A stretch of DNA of 43,520 nt from Deltaproteobacteria bacterium (GTDB lineage: Bacteria; Desulfobacterota; Desulfobacteria; Desulfobacterales; C00003060), in NCBI GenBank assembly GCA_003647275.1, contig QMMN01000016.1, positions 1 through 43,520 of the forward strand, given 5' to 3'. The notes under the pieces were generated by a model. It was not told the origin of the DNA, searched no databases, and saw only the letters and a list, made by a program, of their open reading frames with translations. Positions 40,204 through 43,520 of this stretch are shown here, piece after piece (the first letter of the stretch is position 1; each line of letters begins with the position of its first letter). The position numbers and the translations under genes are program-made.

Positions 40204-42291
40204 TTAAAGTAAATCAAGGAGAGGTTTCCCCCGTCCATCATGCCCTTTTGAAGGTTTCCCCGCCTCTTTAGCCTGATGCGTCCTCAGATCGGCATCCCTG
40301 GATTCTCGGAAGGATCCCACAATTTCCTCAATCGTCCTAGTTGTCGTGGCATTCTCAATCCCATAAGAATGATAGACTCGGTATTGGGCCTCACCTGGCG
40401 CGGCTTTTCTCAGATAGTGCCAGATTCGTTTCGCTATTTCATAGCACGTTAGAAAGTGGTTTTCAATATGTCTCAGGTCAAGGGAGTAAAAAGACATTTC
40501 TCCCCAGGTATTTTGCACCAAATAATCCACGGAACGGAAGGTATTATCGGACGAGAAAAAGTCTGTACCCAGCGCCACAAACACCTTCAACCCCACGGGA
40601 TCAGAACGCATATAGTTTAAATGCGGTATTTCCTTTAAAAAAAAGCGGGCCAGCTCCTCAAGCATTCGTTCGGCTTGCTTCGGCGAAATCGGGCTTTTGG
40701 CAGGTTGAAACAAAATAGAAGAAGGTTCAGCCTTGTAAATGCCGTTTAAAACGATCCAACCTAAGACGCGAAGTAGTTCAGGGGCAATAAACAGGGCATC
40801 CTGATTGTCCTCAGAACCCGAAGGCATGTGGTCGTACACGGCCCATAAGTAGGCACCGGAGCTATCCTTCCTATAGGCTATAAACAGGGGACAGGCTTCC
40901 CGTTTGGCACGAAGATAGGCCGAACAGCGGGGGATCTTGCTGGGCCTTTTTTTAAAGTAGCTCGCCGTTCTGTTTTTCAACACGGTCAGGTCATCAAATG
41001 ACATACCCAGGGAGGGCTCCGGATTCCCTGTTGCGCGAAAGATCAGCTCGTATAAAAAGGAAAGCTTGTTAAGTATCCGATCCTCAAATTGTAGTTTATC
41101 GTTTTCTGTCCACAAGCTATACGATTCAAGCCTGTCAAGCTGATCGTCACCCCACGACCACGCTTTCAAATAACGCTGCAATATTTGTCGTTTAGGATTG
41201 TTTTCGACCAATTGTAACGGCATGGGATAGCCTGTCAATCGGAGATAAATGCACTGCTTTACTAAATCGAGCCCATCCTGATTATCTATGAGATCATAAA
41301 ATCTGACGGCTTTGTCAAAGAGAAGTGCATAGGGATCCAAAATATAGCTATCCAATCGCCGTTCGGCAAACCTCTTTTTAACGATATCACACAGCAGTCC
41401 TTCCTGTTCTTGAAAAAAGTAATAATAGGCAATGAGGGACCCCTTAATCAGAGACTTTACAGGGTCCTTCCATGCCCTGCAAATCTGCCAAAGCACGGCG
41501 CTCAAACACTCTTCACTTGCGATCGATGTTAGGTTTCCAAGGTCTACATAATCATCAGGCACAAAATTGACATCATTCACCAGAGAGGCTGTTTCTATCC
41601 AGGCTCTGTATTCGGCATCCTTTAAACCTGCAGGGAGTATAGCCCAGTACGGCATTTGTCCAGCGATCAGAATAAACGTGCGGTAGAATTCTTCTTTTAA
41701 AAGGCTCTTTTGAGCTGTTGATGAACCTTTTTCATGAATCCCGGAAAAATCATTTTGTCGTATTTGTTCAAGATCCATGACAAAAAAGTTGAGATCGTGG
41801 TCATAAGTCTCCTTGCTCCAGTCTTCGATCCTTTCAAGCTTTTGCTGAAGGAGCATCCGTTGTTCCTCACTGACCGAGCCCCTGTCGATAACCACCCAAT
41901 AGTCAAAGTCGGAATACTCCGTTTGGCCCAAGGTCCCAGAGCTTCCCATAAGGTAAAGCCCTCGAATATAGGACCTTTTCAACAAAAAAGTGTGCACATC
42001 TTTTTCCTGGATCCGAAGGCGCTTTTTGGCAAGCTTCCAGAAACCAGAGTCAAAAAACCGATATATGCCATGCGGGGCATAAGGATGATCCACATATCCG
42101 GGAAGGTCTGGAGAGTTCATGTGCACCAGGAGGGGAATGTTATAAAATAGCGCCAGCTTTTCGTCAGGGAGATATCGTATGAGCTCCCGCAATCGCGCAA
42201 TGTGGTATCCAATAAAATGTTTTCTGTTTAGCAGTATGTTTTCCTTGACAAAGGCTGGATCAAGTTTGTTTTGGCGTGGGTCTTCGGTCAT
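40204..42291 (-). CDS. cyaA: Class I adenylate cyclase
   Basis: A 695-aa protein with the enterobacterial CyaA pattern. The nucleotidyltransferase core is GLYLMGSSGTLGQTEYSDFDYWVVID, where GS and D-F-D provide metal and nucleotide binding, followed by DLNFFVMD. Downstream blocks match CyaA in order: KEEFYRTFILIAGQMPYWAI, DYVDLGNLTSIASEECLSAVLWQ, LDPYALLFDKAVRFYDLI and LVKQCIYLRL. The C-terminal regulatory part is shorter than in E. coli (848 aa). I use the ATG at 42291, which aligns with the CyaA N-terminus; a TTG at 42357 would add 22 residues. No clear ribosome binding site is seen at either. Confidence 0.88.
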   Translation of the reverse strand: MTEDPRQNKLDPAFVKENILLNRKHFIGYHIARLRELIRYLPDEKLALFYNIPLLVHMNSPDLPGYVDHPYAPHGIYRFFDSGFWKLAKKRLRIQEKDVHTFLLKRSYIRGLYLMGSSGTLGQTEYSDFDYWVVIDRGSVSEEQRMLLQQKLERIEDWSKETYDHDLNFFVMDLEQIRQNDFSGIHEKGSSTAQKSLLKEEFYRTFILIAGQMPYWAILPAGLKDAEYRAWIETASLVNDVNFVPDDYVDLGNLTSIASEECLSAVLWQICRAWKDPVKSLIKGSLIAYYYFFQEQEGLLCDIVKKRFAERRLDSYILDPYALLFDKAVRFYDLIDNQDGLDLVKQCIYLRLTGYPMPLQLVENNPKRQILQRYLKAWSWGDDQLDRLESYSLWTENDKLQFEDRILNKLSFLYELIFRATGNPEPSLGMSFDDLTVLKNRTASYFKKRPSKIPRCSAYLRAKREACPLFIAYRKDSSGAYLWAVYDHMPSGSEDNQDALFIAPELLRVLGWIVLNGIYKAEPSSILFQPAKSPISPKQAERMLEELARFFLKEIPHLNYMRSDPVGLKVFVALGTDFFSSDNTFRSVDYLVQNTWGEMSFYSLDLRHIENHFLTCYEIAKRIWHYLRKAAPGEAQYRVYHSYGIENATTTRTIEEIVGSFRESRDADLRTHQAKEAGKPSKGHDGRGKPLLDLL

Positions 42292-42399
42292 TTGAACGCA
42301 TTTTTTTCTTAAATGAAGGTATCCTGTTGAATCTACCCATGCGTTAGATATAGACAAAATACCATTTTCTGTGTAAAATGTAAAACTATTAACCCTTGT

Positions 42400-42418
42400 A
42401 CAGCATGCGCGCTGCTGT
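42400..42418. promoter_or_regulatory. Palindrome between cyaA and the FliL-like gene
   Basis: ACAGCA-tgcgcgc-TGCTGT lies in the divergent 190-bp gap. Its symmetry and position suggest an operator for one or both genes, but no known consensus is matched. Confidence 0.3.
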
Positions 42419-42481
42419 CCATTGAAATGATATAGTATTTAAGCAAATAGGATAGAAACGACAACTGACATCTTTTGGTTT

Positions 42482-43054
42482 ATGGAGAATCAAGAAAAAA
42501 CAGAGGGCACCTTAGAGCTTGATAAGCTGGAAGCGCACCCCAAGAAGAAACACTCTGGCAAAGCATCTCGTTCCACCAAGTGGCAATCGAAACCCGAGAC
42601 GCCGGGCAAAAAAGGCCCGACCTTTAGAACCCTCATTGCTCTCGTTTCCAAGAACAAGGTACTCGTTTTTGCTTCTTTGGGGGGGCTGTTGGTGGTTGCG
42701 GCGGTCGTCTTGTATTACCTTCTTTTGCCAAAAGTTGGATCACACGGAGTCGGCTCTGGCACTGACGGCATGGGAAAAATTGTATACAAGGTTGCATCCT
42801 CCATTGGTGACCACCATGATGTGAGTTTCACATTATCCATCCCGTTTAAGAACGACCAAGAAAAAGCTGAGTTAATGGAAAAACTGCCCAAAATAAGATA
42901 TGAACTGATAACTGCTGGAAGCCGTTCGGATATAGCACAATCGATTATGCAAAAAGACTTCGAGGCCCTCCGAAAGCATATCCTCAAAATCGTTCATGAG
43001 CTTACTGGTGTCCCCATGGGAAAATTAGACCTGGAAGGATTGGCTTTGTACTAA
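42482..43054 (+). CDS. Membrane-anchored protein with FliL-like C-terminal domain
   Basis: A 190-aa protein. A basic, Lys/Ser-rich cytosolic N-terminus (1-58) precedes a single membrane helix (VLVFASLGGLLVVAAVVLYYLLL). The periplasmic part ends ELMEKLPKIRYELITAGSRS followed by DFEALRKHILKIVHELTGVP, reminiscent of FliL (P-x-I-R...LR-x-x-I...IN). FliL supports flagellar motor function. The similarity is modest and no flagellar genes are visible, although a probable chemoreceptor tail is next. The ATG at 42482 has no strong ribosome binding site. Confidence 0.55.
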   Translation: MENQEKTEGTLELDKLEAHPKKKHSGKASRSTKWQSKPETPGKKGPTFRTLIALVSKNKVLVFASLGGLLVVAAVVLYYLLLPKVGSHGVGSGTDGMGKIVYKVASSIGDHHDVSFTLSIPFKNDQEKAELMEKLPKIRYELITAGSRSDIAQSIMQKDFEALRKHILKIVHELTGVPMGKLDLEGLALY

Positions 43055-43137
43055 CAGGCAGACAAACCTTTTCCCAATAATTTGAAAACAGCCCAAAGGT
43101 GAAAAGGGGTCGCGTTAGGAATGCCGGTTATGCGTAT

Positions 43138-43211
43138 CCCCGCACAGATTCGTCCCGGGCGGGGGGTCTGCTTTGCGGTAGCGCTTCGCGTGCGGGAAGC
43201 AGGCCGGTCAA
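43138..43211 (+). repeat. Dispersed palindromic repeat, copy 5
   Basis: The most divergent copy: CCCGGGCGGGGGG, TCTGCT-TTG-CGGTAG, CGCTTCGCG, then CGGGAAGCAGGCCGGTCAA. The paired arms change together (CTGCT with GGTAG via a G-T pair), which suggests the fold is under selection. Confidence 0.7.
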
Positions 43212-43343
43212 TAGACAGAAATGAGCCAAAATAGTAAATTTCTATACCACTATTAATATCGTTTCACAATCACCGTACTGTTTTTTTGGATATATCATCA
43301 AGCCTTGATAGAAATTTCATTTGAACCAGAATGGTGTGGTATT

Positions 43344-43383
43344 ATGTGCATGGTGATGGCCCAAAAGCCATCACCATGCACAT
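43344..43383. terminator. 17-bp perfect hairpin between convergent genes
   Basis: ATGTGCATGGTGATGGC pairs perfectly with 43367-43383 around a CCAAAA loop. It lies 15 nt beyond the stop of the minus-strand gene and serves both converging transcripts by position. There is no T-run on either side. Confidence 0.6.
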
Positions 43384-43397
43384 TGGGGGGGTAACGC

Positions 43398-43520
43398 TTA
43401 GAAGTCCTTGAAATCAGCGTCATCCATGGGAATGACCTCATCAGGTTTAACTTCTTTTGTCACAGGAGCAGCTACTTGTTTGGCCTTGGTCTTTTTTGTC
43501 GGCGCTGCAAGGGCCTTTCG
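43398..43520 (-). CDS. C-terminal end of a probable methyl-accepting chemotaxis protein
   Basis: Forty residues ending at the stop 43398-43400, cut by the window edge. They form a Lys/Ala/Pro-rich flexible linker and a final acidic VIPMDDADFKDF. A basic linker ending in an acidic-aromatic tail is typical of chemoreceptors of this group, where the tail can tether CheR or CheB. The signalling domain itself lies outside the window, so the call rests on the tail alone. Confidence 0.5.
   Translation of the reverse strand, partial: RKALAAPTKKTKAKQVAAPVTKEVKPDEVIPMDDADFKDF

Larger units (their letters stand above)
43055..43397. other. Intergenic region between the convergent FliL-like and chemoreceptor genes
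   Basis: About 343 bp containing dispersed repeat copy 5 and a strong terminator-like hairpin, listed separately. No gene was seen. Confidence 0.4.

Noticed and set aside
42808-42832. TGTGA-gtt-TCACA as a CRP-type cAMP receptor site
   Set aside because: The spacing is 3 bp instead of 6 and it lies inside the coding part of the FliL-like gene.

Overview
The window looks like a chromosomal stretch of a menaquinone-respiring member of the Desulfobacterota (a sulfate-reducer-type deltaproteobacterium). I infer this from gene content: a classical menaquinone cluster, a menaquinone-type succinate dehydrogenase/fumarate reductase, a CobA-HemD fusion, SelA, an FmdB-type zinc ribbon, DUF1566 and DUF3568 proteins, and many small two-component proteins. 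Base composition is close to balanced. I see no rRNA, tRNA, CRISPR array or intact mobile element.

Layout. 1-6.1 kb: five menaquinone genes on the minus strand in the order menF-menD-menH-menB-menA; menC, menE and the final methyltransferase are absent. 6.1-10.3 kb: a DUF72 gene, then a minus-strand set with a GHMP sugar kinase, tatA and a diacylglycerol-kinase-like gene. 10.6-12 kb: plus-strand adenylate kinase and a DUF218 membrane protein. 12.1-17.5 kb: a minus-strand respiratory block (fused SdhC-SdhD anchor, flavoprotein, iron-sulfur subunit) followed directly by an RCK-type potassium channel and a stand-alone cyclic-nucleotide-binding protein. 18-22.6 kb: a THEP1-type NTPase, a CheR-like methyltransferase, a double DUF1566 protein and Mpl (peptidoglycan recycling). 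23-25.3 kb: a frameshifted DUF3568 lipoprotein gene and a sodium:solute symporter. 25.8-33.2 kb: plus-strand selA, a degenerate-GGDEF/TPR gene, gmhA, a deoxyhypusine-synthase-like gene, a zinc ribbon, hemC and cobA-hemD. 33.3-36.6 kb: a NarL/DegS-type kinase with its LuxR-type regulator, a SAP/Rho_N-like small protein and receiver proteins. 36.6-38.9 kb: a decayed patch. 39.2-43.5 kb: a pseudo-receiver/TPR protein, a class I adenylate cyclase, a FliL-like protein and the tail of a probable chemoreceptor.

The most interesting region is 36.6-38.9 kb. A minus-strand remnant of an integron-type tyrosine recombinase (N-terminal SAM-like domain only) lies divergent from two plus-strand cassette-like genes, a broken msrB and an unknown 167-aa protein. 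The second gene ends 8 nt before a folded attC-like site. This is the geometry of an integron, and I read it as a fossil one. Next to it are a duplicated scrap of the hemD 3' end, a receiver gene cut off before its conserved lysine, and a STAS-like pseudogene.

A second theme is intergenic structure. Five copies of one palindromic repeat are spread over the window in both orientations, one of them inside a broken gene. There is also a 217-bp imperfect inverted repeat, an inverted heptamer repeat between frdA and frdB, and a perfect 18-bp inverted repeat enclosing a folded insert just ahead of hemC.

Working together: menaquinone synthesis supplies the quinone for the succinate/fumarate enzyme. 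HemC and CobA-HemD make uroporphyrinogen III and precorrin-2 for heme, siroheme and B12. CyaA could make cAMP that the 173-aa cyclic-nucleotide-binding protein senses, possibly with the potassium channel encoded beside it; this link is inference.
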